Positions 26,341 through 34,922 of a stretch of 64,000 bases of DNA are shown here, in pieces; within the stretch, counting starts at the first letter, position 1, and each line of letters begins with the position of its first letter. The position numbers and the translations under genes are program-made. The stretch spans positions 806,001-870,000 of the forward strand of contig CBDFFO010000006.1 in assembly GCA_965246805.1 (NCBI GenBank), given 5' to 3'. The stretch is from Schlegelella_A sp965246805 (GTDB taxonomy: Bacteria; Pseudomonadota; Gammaproteobacteria; Burkholderiales; Burkholderiaceae_C). The notes beneath the pieces are model-generated. The model was not told the DNA's origin, searched no databases, and worked only from the letters and a program-made list of their open reading frames with translations.

Positions 26341-27573
26341 TCACGGGCCGACGTACGCCGCCAGAAAATAGCCCGGCACCGCAGAGATAGCGTCGTATTG
26401 GGTCCAGAGGGCGTGGTCGATCCCGGTGGGCGCGAGCGCGAGCGACGCCACCCGCGCCACGGAGCCGAAGGCGACCACCGCGAGCGCCATCGGCCGCGAC
26501 ACGCTAAGCGCGCCGCGCATCAGGAAAAGGCCCCCGAGCAGCGATGCGAACGGCAGCAGCAGGCGGGTGGCGGCCAGCGGCAGTGCCGTGAGCGCTGCGC
26601 CGACCAGCGCGAAGCCGAGCAACATCTCGGCGCTCGCCTTCCATGCCCTCGGCGCGCGCTTCGAAAAGAGGACCGGCACCGCGGCGAGCAGCAGGATCGC
26701 GATCGACGTTCCATCGGACGAGACCGACGGGGTGTCGTCGGTCAGCAGCGAGTAGTAGGCGAGCTTGTCGAAGACCGCGATCTCGGCCGGCACCGCCCAC
26801 TGGATCACGAGGTCGAGGAGCACCGTCTCGAAGACCACCGCACCGAGCAGCGCGATGGCGATCGCGACGCGACCGTACCGTCGAAAGGCGACGGCGAACA
26901 GGAAGAGCACCGGCGCGGTCAGGTGACTCACCGTCGCGAGCAAGACCCAAAACGCGACCCGCGAGCGCGTGCGCGAGAGCCAGATCGCGTGCAGCAGGAA
27001 ACAGCTCGAGAGCGTCTGTCGGCTCAGCTGGGTGACGTAGAAGAACGAGAACAGCAGTGCGAGGCCGAGCAACGCGATCGGCTTGCCGTCGTCGAGCGCC
27101 ATCTCGTCGGCGACGCGGATCGCGGTGAGCAGGAAAAACGATGCAACGACGGCGCCTTGGGTATAGGCGAGTCCGGCGATGCTCAAGTGGCAACCGCCGA
27201 GCGAACGCAGCGCTTCGTAGAACATCGGTAAGCCGATCTCGAGGCCGAAGGTGTAACCATCGTCGCCGAGCGGGCTCTGCTGACAGATGCCGGTGAAGCT
27301 GTCGAAATAGGTCGGAAAGTCGGCCGAGCCGCTGACCAAATCGCGCGATGCGAAGATCACCGCGCCGGCGTGCGCGAACGCGATCCAGCTCAGGGTGCGC
27401 AGCGCCGAGGGTTGCGGGTTGGCGTAGATCGCGAGCAGCGCGATCGCGTAGGCAGCGAGCGGCGAGACCAGCGACACCGCGAAAGCGAGCAACGGCAAGG
27501 TCGCGGCGAGCCGTGCCAGCAGCGGGTCTGCAGGCGGTGCGCCGGCTCGTGGCGAAGCGATGGCGAGCGTCAT
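26341..27573 (-). CDS. EpsG-like polysaccharide polymerase candidate (multi-pass membrane protein)
   Basis: A 410-residue protein with about ten to twelve membrane helices. The segment FFYVTQLSRQTLSSCFLLHA with a following SHLTAP loop resembles the RQ...H pattern of EpsG/Wzy polymerases. It has no other recognisable domain. Position among glycosyltransferases supports a polymerase role, which is an inference. The ATG at 27573 overlaps the stop of the GT2 gene by four bases; the upstream open frame is antisense-like and was not used. Confidence 0.7.
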   Translation of the reverse strand: MTLAIASPRAGAPPADPLLARLAATLPLLAFAVSLVSPLAAYAIALLAIYANPQPSALRTLSWIAFAHAGAVIFASRDLVSGSADFPTYFDSFTGICQQSPLGDDGYTFGLEIGLPMFYEALRSLGGCHLSIAGLAYTQGAVVASFFLLTAIRVADEMALDDGKPIALLGLALLFSFFYVTQLSRQTLSSCFLLHAIWLSRTRSRVAFWVLLATVSHLTAPVLFLFAVAFRRYGRVAIAIALLGAVVFETVLLDLVIQWAVPAEIAVFDKLAYYSLLTDDTPSVSSDGTSIAILLLAAVPVLFSKRAPRAWKASAEMLLGFALVGAALTALPLAATRLLLPFASLLGGLFLMRGALSVSRPMALAVVAFGSVARVASLALAPTGIDHALWTQYDAISAVPGYFLAAYVGP

Positions 27574-28376
27574 GACCCGAGGCGCCGCAGTGCAGCACGA
27601 GCGAGTCGCCATGGCACATAACCACAGAGCAGCAAGGCGATGCGAGAGAAGCCTTTGCGATGTCGCCGCAGTGCAGCCAGTTCTTCGAGCGAACTCTTCC
27701 AGGGGCGCACCGACGACACGCCGGCGCCAGCGAAGCCGACCAGGTCGCGATCGACCCAATGCGTGGGCGTGTCGGCCGGCAGGCGCAGCATCCATTCGAA
27801 ATCCATCCGGATCCGGAACGCCTCGCTGTAGAGACCGTGCGCGGCGAACAGCGAGGCGGCGAAGAACGAGGCCTGGTGCGACACCAGTTCAAGGTTGCGC
27901 GCTGCGAAGCTACGGTCGCGCGGGATGCGCAGGCCGACGTGCTCGTCGCGGGCGCGGCCCGTCACCACGAGGCGGGGCGGCACCAGTTCGGCGGCGATCG
28001 ACTGCAGCACGGCGGCATCGATGAAGACATCGCCACCGTTCAAGAAGTTGATCCACGCGCCTTGAGCGGCGCGGATGGCTTCGTTGAACGCGTTCGAGAT
28101 GCCGCTCGTGGACTGCTCGAAGTGAATGCCATGCGGCAGGCCATCGAGGTTCACCGCGGACGTGGAGGTCCCTTTCGTGACGACCACGACCTCGATGTCT
28201 CGAAACGACTGCGACCGAATCGATGCCAGCGTGGCGGCCAGCCCGGGCGCATCGTCACGCGAGATCACGATGACCGAGATCAGCGGGCGGGCGGCGATCG
28301 GCGGGGGCGCTTCGGCCGCGATGGGCTCACCGGTGGGCGCTGCAGGCGTGGACATCGGCATCGATGGGAGCGTCAA
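27570..28376 (-). CDS. Glycosyltransferase family 2
   Basis: A 268-residue GT-A enzyme. The domain starts PLISVIVISRDDAPGLAATLASI (about residue 30) and has FLNGGDVF in the metal-binding DxD position (GGD). A basic C-terminal end may attach it to the membrane. An Ala/Pro-rich N-terminal stretch (residues 1-29) precedes the fold, so an internal start such as M8 is possible. It lies between the DxD-type transferase gene and the polymerase candidate and overlaps the latter by ATGA. Confidence 0.86.
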   Translation of the reverse strand: MTLPSMPMSTPAAPTGEPIAAEAPPPIAARPLISVIVISRDDAPGLAATLASIRSQSFRDIEVVVVTKGTSTSAVNLDGLPHGIHFEQSTSGISNAFNEAIRAAQGAWINFLNGGDVFIDAAVLQSIAAELVPPRLVVTGRARDEHVGLRIPRDRSFAARNLELVSHQASFFAASLFAAHGLYSEAFRIRMDFEWMLRLPADTPTHWVDRDLVGFAGAGVSSVRPWKSSLEELAALRRHRKGFSRIALLLCGYVPWRLARAALRRLGS

Positions 28377-28379
28377 GGC

Positions 28380-29321
28380 TTACCCGAGCCGGACCACGTC
28401 GGGCCGCCGCCAGCGCAGCCATGCCTGACGGCCCCGCAACGCCAAGGCCCGTGCGCGGACTTTCCACGGGCCCGAGCGCGTCTGCGCCACCGGCTCGTGA
28501 CCGACGCCGCGCAGCAACGCGAACGCGGTTCTCAATTCGTCGAGATAAGGTTTGTAGATGACCTCGATCGTCGACATCGGAAGGTCGTAGTGGTCAGTCA
28601 GCATGATGCGGTCGCGACACATCGTGCGCAGGCCGTGAAAGTGATAGGCCAGCGCGCTCGATGGCGGGAAGCGCTTGGCGTTCCAGGGCGCGAGGATCGC
28701 ATCGAGCCGGCTCGCCACGTGCACCCGATCGGCGAACAGCGTGGGCCACACGTCGAGGTATTTCTGATCGCCGAACCGGCCCGGCTCGGCGCGCGCGAAA
28801 CACCACTCGATGCACTTCGCCGCCCACCACGCTCGCACGATTTCGCCACCGTCGCGTCGGAAGGTCACGAACTGCACGCAGTACTGTCCGGTGCGGTGCG
28901 ACTGGTCGTATTCCGGTGCATATGCGTGGTCGGTGATCAACACGCTCTTGCCGCTTTGCGCGAGCTCGTCGTGCAGCGCTTGCGGCGAGGCGCGGAACCA
29001 CAGGTCGGCGTCGACGTAGGTGACGGCGTCGACCGACGGATCGGCGTCGAACACGAAGCGCGGCGCGAAAGGCGTGAGCGTCCAGCAGTACTCGGCTCGC
29101 GATCGGCCGGGCTTCACGCCGTTCAGTTCAGCGGTCTCCACCTTCGCGAGTTCGAGCAGCCGCACGTTTGGCAAGGCCAGGCTGCTCAACACCGAATGGG
29201 CGGCGCCGTCGAGGCAGAGGATCCACAGCGTGTGCGCGCCGCCGTGACGCTCTAGCGAGCGCTGAAGGGCGAGGCCTTGGGGCAGGAATCCGGCGTCGAA
29301 CAGCGTGACGTAATGCGTCAT
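28380..29321 (-). CDS. Putative glycosyltransferase with DxD motif (GT8-like fold)
   Basis: A 313-residue protein that begins MTHYVTLFDAGFLPQGLALQRSLERH, the pattern of nucleotide-diphospho-sugar transferases that move along a donor sheet, and has a YVDADLWF metal-binding motif. HFHG near residue 230 is likely a second metal or donor contact. No exact family can be named. Its ATG overlaps the aminotransferase stop by four bases, and GT2 follows after a 3-base gap. The chosen start places the fold at residue 1; upstream open sequence overlaps the aminotransferase gene. Confidence 0.72.
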   Translation of the reverse strand: MTHYVTLFDAGFLPQGLALQRSLERHGGAHTLWILCLDGAAHSVLSSLALPNVRLLELAKVETAELNGVKPGRSRAEYCWTLTPFAPRFVFDADPSVDAVTYVDADLWFRASPQALHDELAQSGKSVLITDHAYAPEYDQSHRTGQYCVQFVTFRRDGGEIVRAWWAAKCIEWCFARAEPGRFGDQKYLDVWPTLFADRVHVASRLDAILAPWNAKRFPPSSALAYHFHGLRTMCRDRIMLTDHYDLPMSTIEVIYKPYLDELRTAFALLRGVGHEPVAQTRSGPWKVRARALALRGRQAWLRWRRPDVVRLG

Positions 29322-30424
29322 CGATGTCCAGCGAATGAATTGACCGCAGCGATCACCTGATCGACCTGCGCGCCGTCCATTTGCGGATGGCATGGCAGCG
29401 ACAGGCAGGTGTCGGCGTGCGCCTGCGACGCGCGCAGGCCTTCGGGGTCGCGACGGATGTCGTGGAACGGAATCTGGTCCTGGATCGTCACGGGATAGTG
29501 GATCAGCGCCTGCACGCCGTTCGACTTGAGGTGCGCCTGCAGCGCGAGGCGGTCTGGCGTTCGGACGACGAAGAGGTGGTGCACGTGCGCTTGCGGCGAT
29601 TCGGGCGCCGCGAGCAGCTCGACCGCAGGGTGGCCGATGCCTTTCGCATAAGCCTCGGCCACGGCACGGCGCGCGGCGGTGAAGCGCTCCAGCCAATGCA
29701 GCCGCTCGCTCAGGATCGCGGCCTGCAATTCGTCGAGGCGGCTGTTCATGCCGAGTTCGGGGTGCCGGTAGCGCTCGCTTTGCCCGTAGTTGCGCAATCG
29801 TGCGATGCGCTCGGCCAGCCCGCTGTCGTTGGTGACGACAGCGCCGCCGTCACCGAGCGCACCGAGGTTCTTCGTTGGGTAGAAACTCCACGCGCCAGCG
29901 ACGCCGAACGAACCCGCTGCGCGGCCCTGCCAACGCGCAAGGTGGGACTGCGCGCAGTCTTCGATCAACGCGATGCCCGTCGACCGGCAGAGGTCGAGCC
30001 ACGCATCCATCGCGCGCACCTGGCCATAGAGATGCACCAGCAAGACCGCGCGCGTGCGCGGCGTGATGCAGCGGCGCGCGCTCTCGTGCGACAGCAGCGC
30101 GCTCGTCGGGTCGATGTCGGCCAGCACCGGCACCGCGCCCGCCCGCGTGATCGCGAGCACGGTCGCGAACGCGGTCATCGGTGTCGTGACGACCTCGTCA
30201 CCCGGCCCGATGTCGAGCCCGCGCAGGATGAGCTCGATTGCATCCATGCCGTTGCCGACGCCGATGCAGCCATGCGTGTCGCAGGTCTCGGCCCAGCGGC
30301 GCTCGAACGCTTCGCACTCGGGCCCGAGGACGTACCAGCCGGAAGCCATCACGCGGGCAGTGGCGGCGAGCAGCGCGTCGCGCAATTCGGCCGGCTCGGC
30401 CTTGAAGTCGTTCATCAGAATCAT
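29318..30424 (-). CDS. DegT/DnrJ/EryC1/StrS sugar aminotransferase
   Basis: A PLP-dependent aminotransferase of nucleotide keto-sugars, 368 residues. PLP lysine K185 is in SFYPTKNLGALGDGG, with ALIEDCAQSHLA as the PLP phosphate-side block and GNGMDAIELI as the N-terminal binding element. The partner dehydratase or epimerase is probably the SDR gene directly upstream, with which it overlaps by four bases (ATGA). Together they likely form an amino sugar different from pseudaminic acid (inference). An earlier in-frame ATG lies within the upstream gene; M4 is another alternative. Confidence 0.9.
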   Translation of the reverse strand: MILMNDFKAEPAELRDALLAATARVMASGWYVLGPECEAFERRWAETCDTHGCIGVGNGMDAIELILRGLDIGPGDEVVTTPMTAFATVLAITRAGAVPVLADIDPTSALLSHESARRCITPRTRAVLLVHLYGQVRAMDAWLDLCRSTGIALIEDCAQSHLARWQGRAAGSFGVAGAWSFYPTKNLGALGDGGAVVTNDSGLAERIARLRNYGQSERYRHPELGMNSRLDELQAAILSERLHWLERFTAARRAVAEAYAKGIGHPAVELLAAPESPQAHVHHLFVVRTPDRLALQAHLKSNGVQALIHYPVTIQDQIPFHDIRRDPEGLRASQAHADTCLSLPCHPQMDGAQVDQVIAAVNSFAGHR

Positions 30425-31431
30425 CGTGGTTCCGCCGGATCGAGGTAGCGCGGCATCAGGCTCCGGTAGTAGTCGACGCTGCGCGCCAGGCCTTCGTTCA
30501 AGGGCACCTGCGGGGCCCAACCGAGCTCGCCGTTAATGAGAGAGAAGTCGCTGTAGTAGTCGCCGATGTCGATCGCCTTGCGAGCGGCCGGGAACGGCAC
30601 GATCTCGAACGTTGAACCGGCTTGCAGGTCGAGCATCAACGTCGCGAGCTGCTTCAGGTTCACGACCTCTTCGCTGCCGAGGTTGTAGACCTTGCCGATC
30701 GCGACGTCTTCGCTGCCGGCGAGCAGCAACGCCTCGACGCAGTCGTCGACGTAGTTGAAATCGCGCAACTGCAGGCCGTCGCCGAACACCTGGATCGGCT
30801 TGCCGTCGAGCAATTGCCGGATCCAGATGCCGAGGAAGGTCTGGCGCGCGTCTTTCACGCGCATGCCGGGACCATAGGTGTTGGTGAGGCGCAGCACGCT
30901 CGCGTCGATGCCGTACACCTTGCTGTAGAGCAGGTGATACCACTCGCCGGCCAGCTTGTTGATCCCGTTCACGTCGACAGGCCGGATCGGGTGCTTCTCG
31001 TCGACGGGCAGGTAATCGGGCTTGCCGTAGAGCTGCCGCGTGCTCGCGAAGACGATGCGGATCTTCGGCGCGACGGCGCGGCAGGCCTCGAGGATCGAGA
31101 GCTGCGCGGCCGCGTTGATGGCCAGATCGGTGTGCGGGTCGGTCATCGAGTCCATGTGGCTCGTCTGGCCCGCCAGGTTGAAGAGGTGGTGCTGATCGCG
31201 CAACAGGTATTCGATCGCGAACCGGTCGCGCACGTCGCACACGTTCACGGTCACCCGCTCGCGAATGTCGGCGATGTTCTGGATGTTGCCGCCATAGGTC
31301 GGAATGAGGCTGTCGGCCAGCGTGACGTGCGCACCGAGCCCGACCAGTCGGCGCGCGAGGTTCGAGCCGATGAAGCCGAGGCCGCCGGTGATGAGGATGC
31401 GCTTGCCGAGGTATGTGCTCATGGAGTCCAT
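30421..31431 (-). CDS. NAD-dependent sugar epimerase/dehydratase (extended SDR) with Asn in the YxxxK position
   Basis: A 336-residue extended SDR. The NAD motif is TGGLGFIGSNLA (residues 15-26), ST lies at 130-131 and K159 is present, but the position four before the Lys is N155 (VNGINKLAGEW) instead of Tyr. I recall the same NGINK pattern in other cluster-associated SDRs, so this looks like a subfamily trait rather than a mutation. Binding of NAD and sugar is likely; the reaction is not known. A short gap (37 bases) separates it from the methyltransferase gene upstream, and the aminotransferase follows with an overlap. Confidence 0.85.
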   Translation of the reverse strand: MDSMSTYLGKRILITGGLGFIGSNLARRLVGLGAHVTLADSLIPTYGGNIQNIADIRERVTVNVCDVRDRFAIEYLLRDQHHLFNLAGQTSHMDSMTDPHTDLAINAAAQLSILEACRAVAPKIRIVFASTRQLYGKPDYLPVDEKHPIRPVDVNGINKLAGEWYHLLYSKVYGIDASVLRLTNTYGPGMRVKDARQTFLGIWIRQLLDGKPIQVFGDGLQLRDFNYVDDCVEALLLAGSEDVAIGKVYNLGSEEVVNLKQLATLMLDLQAGSTFEIVPFPAARKAIDIGDYYSDFSLINGELGWAPQVPLNEGLARSVDYYRSLMPRYLDPAEPR

Positions 31432-31468
31432 CGATTCGCGCGCTGCGCCGCTTGATTCTGATGCGCCC

Positions 31469-32290
31469 TCACCATGGCGCCCGCTCGAACAGGAAACCCC
31501 GGAATTGGAAAGGGAAGCCGCCGGTCAATTGGCTAGCACCGTCGAGGGAAGCGAGGTCTGCGAGCAATCGCCATCCCGGTCCGACGCTGTGAATCAACTT
31601 GGCGCGGGAAAAGATCCAGCAGGGATAGCTCGCCGGGTAGATATGAGCCGGCACGCGTTGCAAGGAAATGACGTCGTCCTTCTCGTCGGACACGGGGGTC
31701 CGGTCGATCATCAACACTTGCGCGTCGGTTTGGCTCAACTCGTGGATGATTTCATGTGGCGCTTCCAGGTATTGGAGCACGCCGGAAGCCAGCGCCATCG
31801 GTCGCACCTGCGTGGCGATCTCGTCCAGCGTGGCATGAAAATCGAGTTCATCCGAGGCGAACTCGGCCAGGCCCGCGCTAACAAACGCTGCTTGCTCGAC
31901 GACGTGCCATTTCAAGTGTTCGACCAAATCGAGATACGGCCTGCATTGTCGATAAGTGCTGCCCAAAGATCCACCGAAGTCGATGACTTCGAGGCGACCG
32001 TGGTCGCGAAGCGCGCAGCGCATCAATGGCGCAAGCAACTGGACGGGCATTTCAGGCTCGGCGAACAAGACCGAATCGCGCTCGAATGCCGCCCGGCCGG
32101 CGACCACCTCGCGCGTCGCGTGGGTGACGCGTTGGAGGATGACTTCGGTGTCGTATCCGGTGGCGCGGGCGGTGGCCGCCGCCCAGCTCTGCGGCACCGG
32201 ATCGAAGCGGTGCGATCGCCCGCTCAAGCGACCGGCCCACTTGACGAGCGCAGGCGGTGCCACCCGACGCAAGAAGGAAGGTGCGGTCAT
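31469..32290 (-). CDS. Putative methyltransferase, TIGR04325-like
   Basis: A 273-residue protein with the SAM-binding-like strand VIDFGGSLGSTYRQCRPYL, WHVVEQ, LASGVLQYLEAPHE and IDRTPVSDEKDD, then a YPCWIFS block. This order matches my memory of the TIGR04325 (LIC12133) putative methyltransferase family, which occurs in polysaccharide clusters and has no defined substrate. It may add a methyl group to the glycan. The ATG at 32290 overlaps the stop of the upstream gene (ATGA); longer in-frame upstream sequence lies antisense to nothing conserved and was rejected. Confidence 0.75.
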   Translation of the reverse strand: MTAPSFLRRVAPPALVKWAGRLSGRSHRFDPVPQSWAAATARATGYDTEVILQRVTHATREVVAGRAAFERDSVLFAEPEMPVQLLAPLMRCALRDHGRLEVIDFGGSLGSTYRQCRPYLDLVEHLKWHVVEQAAFVSAGLAEFASDELDFHATLDEIATQVRPMALASGVLQYLEAPHEIIHELSQTDAQVLMIDRTPVSDEKDDVISLQRVPAHIYPASYPCWIFSRAKLIHSVGPGWRLLADLASLDGASQLTGGFPFQFRGFLFERAPW

Positions 32291-33207
32291 GACCTGCTGC
32301 GGATGGAACCCGTGACGGCTCGGGCCAGGCGCTTCAGCGGACCCCCTTGCGCATGGCGAAGGAACCGCGCAAAAGCGCGGCGTGCGACCTCGGATGGCAG
32401 CAGCGACTGTCGCTCGACGTGCACGGGGGTCCGGCTCGGTACCTGCGCGTACACATCGGTTCGCCCGGAGTGGGTCCCGCTCGCGTCGTTGCCGATGTTG
32501 TGCACCAGGCTGCGACCCGGATAAAGGGTCAGCATGCTCGCGAGAAAAGCCGATGCGTGCCAGCGCACAGCCCAGGAATCGTTTCGACCCGCGATCTGGT
32601 CTTGCAACATGGCGGTGAAGGGAAAGCTGTTGTCCAGATCGAAGGCGCGTGTCAGCCGACGCTGCTCGAGCTGATTCATCAGGTGTGCGCCGTCGGGTTC
32701 GAAATGCCGCCACGCGCGCCGCCAGGTGGCCCAGCCCCAGCAGTCTGCACCGCGGAGGAAAAACGTCTCCGGGAGCGGCTCCGGCACCGGAAAGCAGTAC
32801 GCGTGAATCGATGCGACAGCCGCGTCCTCGGCGTATTGCTCGAGGCCGTCATTCATGTAGCGCAGGAAATGGGGCGACGTGACGAGATCGTCTTCGACCA
32901 CGATCACCCGATCGGAGCTTTCGAGTTCAGTTCCGACGCCATCGATGATCGAAGCCGCGAGGCCGAGGTTGCGTGATCGAAGAACGAGCCGAACGCCGGC
33001 GAAACCGTCGACTGTCTTGGCAAATGCACGGACGGCGTCGACGGCGCCGGCATGCGCGGGCGTGCGCGCTGCATCGCAGTAGATGGTCAACAAGGAATCG
33101 CCCGCCAGCGGGTTGGCTTGCAGCGATGCCACCGTGCGCTGCAGATGATCGAGGCGGGCGTAGGCGAACAGGGCGATGGGCGCCAGCGCCGACGGGGCAA
33201 CCGTCAT
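32287..33207 (-). CDS. GT-A-type glycosyltransferase (GNT-I/GT2-like)
   Basis: A 306-residue protein beginning PIALFAYARLDHLQRTVASLQANP, which is the donor-binding start of GT-A enzymes. RVIVVEDDLVTSPHFLRYMNDGL carries an EDD metal-binding motif like that of GNT-I-type transferases, and FLRGADCWGWATWRRAW is a conserved block in bacterial relatives. Donor and acceptor unknown. It overlaps both the ABC transporter gene upstream and the methyltransferase gene downstream by four bases, so all three are translationally coupled. Confidence 0.78.
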   Translation of the reverse strand: MTVAPSALAPIALFAYARLDHLQRTVASLQANPLAGDSLLTIYCDAARTPAHAGAVDAVRAFAKTVDGFAGVRLVLRSRNLGLAASIIDGVGTELESSDRVIVVEDDLVTSPHFLRYMNDGLEQYAEDAAVASIHAYCFPVPEPLPETFFLRGADCWGWATWRRAWRHFEPDGAHLMNQLEQRRLTRAFDLDNSFPFTAMLQDQIAGRNDSWAVRWHASAFLASMLTLYPGRSLVHNIGNDASGTHSGRTDVYAQVPSRTPVHVERQSLLPSEVARRAFARFLRHAQGGPLKRLARAVTGSIRSRS

Positions 33208-34922
33208 GGTAAGACAGGCTCCGCGTGCAAGTCGGCCAGATGCGCCGGCGCGCCAATGACCAGCACACCGTCGGCGAGCGCAGCGATGTCCTCGTCGTGG
33301 GTGACGAAGATGATGATGCCTTCGCGCATGTGCGATCTGAGCTTGGCGACCACGTGCGCACGGGTCTTCGGGTCGAGCGCGCTGGTCGCCTCGTCGAGAA
33401 GCAGGACATCGGGTTCTCGAACGAGGGCACGAGCAATGCCGATCCTTTGCCGCTGGCCGCCCGAAAAGTTCTCGCCGAGGTAACTCAACGGCGTGTCGAG
33501 TCCACCGGGGAGTCGGCGCACGCTTTGCGCCAGATCGACGAGTTCGAGGATTCGCCACAGGCTGTCGTCGGTGGCCGTCGCGCCGAACAGCAGGTTGGCC
33601 CGAAGGGAACCGGAAAAGATCTTCGGTTGCTGTTCGACGAGTGCGAATTGATGATGCACGGCGGCGATCGATGCCAGGCCATCGTTCACTTCGATGAAAC
33701 CACGATCGGGCCTCAGCAGACCCAGCATGATGTCGGCCAGCGTCGACTTCCCCGAACCGGACGGGCCAACGATGGCATACACCTTGCCGCTCTCGAATCG
33801 AAAATCGAGCTCGGCGATGAGGGGCATGCGTTCGACATAGCCGAAACCTATGTGACGGATGGCGATGCTCTTGACCGGCACGCGTCCATGGCTGGGTTCC
33901 GTGACTTCGACGATCGCCGATTCACGAACCAGCAGTTCGATGTCGCGTACCGCACGGGTGTCCGTCAGGAGCGTCGAGGTGGCGGCCACGAGTTGTCCGA
34001 GCGACGCAAAGATTCGAATCACGATCACCGTGCCGGCGAACAGCGAAACCTCAGATAGAAACAGTGTCGAACCCGGCCGGATCAGCACCGCGGCAATGGC
34101 AAGCAGCAGGATCGCCGGCATGGCCTTGATGCCCGCGCGCACGACGTCGATGCGAAAGAGCAGATGCACGTAGTCGGCGATCTGTCGGGCGTAGCCATCC
34201 ACCACGAATTTTTCGCCCCGCAAGGCTCTGATGGACCGCAAACTGTTCAATGACTCGACGAACGACGTGCCCAATTCACGGGACAGTTGGGTCGCCTTCC
34301 CATTGGTTTTGAGCAGGTATTTGAAAAGCAGAGCGATCGTGACCGCACACGCCACCAAGAACACCAGCACACCGCTGAAGAGCGGCACGGAAAACTGATA
34401 CAGCACCGCCATCGCGACCACCGCGGTGGAGAAGCCGACCACGCACTGCAGGAGGTTCGAAATGATGGTTCCGCAGCGAAACGTGTCGTCCCCGGCGAGG
34501 GTGATGTAGTAACCCACGGTGCGTGTGTAAATCGAGGTCAGCGGCTCGGTCAGCACCACATGCTCGAAGATGTGTCCGCTCAGGTAACGATGCACCTGCT
34601 TTCCGAGCAGCGTGGTGACGGAGGTTTGCAGATACCCGAAGAACAGGCGGGCCGTCATGATCAGAAAGAAGAGCCAGAGCCAGGTTCGCACCATGGGCGC
34701 GAGCCCGAAGGTGGTCAGGACCCCGCCCCAGGCGTGGGCGACCTTGCCCGGCGCCTGCGAAGACAGTGGAATCATCAGACTGGTCGCCGCGTATTCGAGC
34801 GTCAACACCAGAAACGTCAGGCCGACAACCCAGTAGAACGCACCGAAAGTCCTGGACACGAAGCCCACGAATTTCACCAACTGCCGCATGGTCGACCGCA
34901 GCGAGGCTGGCCGCGTATCCAT
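33204..34922 (-). CDS. ABC exporter, fused membrane and ATPase domains (MsbA/PglK-like flippase candidate)
   Basis: A 572-residue half-transporter. Six helices occupy about residues 25-320. The ATPase domain has Walker A GPSGSGKST (386-394), signature FSGGQRQR (486-493) and Walker B VLLLDEATSALD (506-517). Length and layout match PglK, which flips lipid-linked oligosaccharides, and MsbA. No Wzx-type flippase is found in the cluster, so this is the best candidate for moving the lipid-linked repeat unit across the inner membrane (inference). Its start overlaps the FkbM gene stop by one base (TGATG). Confidence 0.88.
   Translation of the reverse strand: MDTRPASLRSTMRQLVKFVGFVSRTFGAFYWVVGLTFLVLTLEYAATSLMIPLSSQAPGKVAHAWGGVLTTFGLAPMVRTWLWLFFLIMTARLFFGYLQTSVTTLLGKQVHRYLSGHIFEHVVLTEPLTSIYTRTVGYYITLAGDDTFRCGTIISNLLQCVVGFSTAVVAMAVLYQFSVPLFSGVLVFLVACAVTIALLFKYLLKTNGKATQLSRELGTSFVESLNSLRSIRALRGEKFVVDGYARQIADYVHLLFRIDVVRAGIKAMPAILLLAIAAVLIRPGSTLFLSEVSLFAGTVIVIRIFASLGQLVAATSTLLTDTRAVRDIELLVRESAIVEVTEPSHGRVPVKSIAIRHIGFGYVERMPLIAELDFRFESGKVYAIVGPSGSGKSTLADIMLGLLRPDRGFIEVNDGLASIAAVHHQFALVEQQPKIFSGSLRANLLFGATATDDSLWRILELVDLAQSVRRLPGGLDTPLSYLGENFSGGQRQRIGIARALVREPDVLLLDEATSALDPKTRAHVVAKLRSHMREGIIIFVTHDEDIAALADGVLVIGAPAHLADLHAEPVLP

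Noticed and set aside
23865..26390. An 841-codon + strand open frame across the WecA-like and GT4 genes
   Set aside because: It has no recognisable motif and is rich in Arg, Gly, His, Asp and Glu; both opposite-strand genes show clear family motifs.
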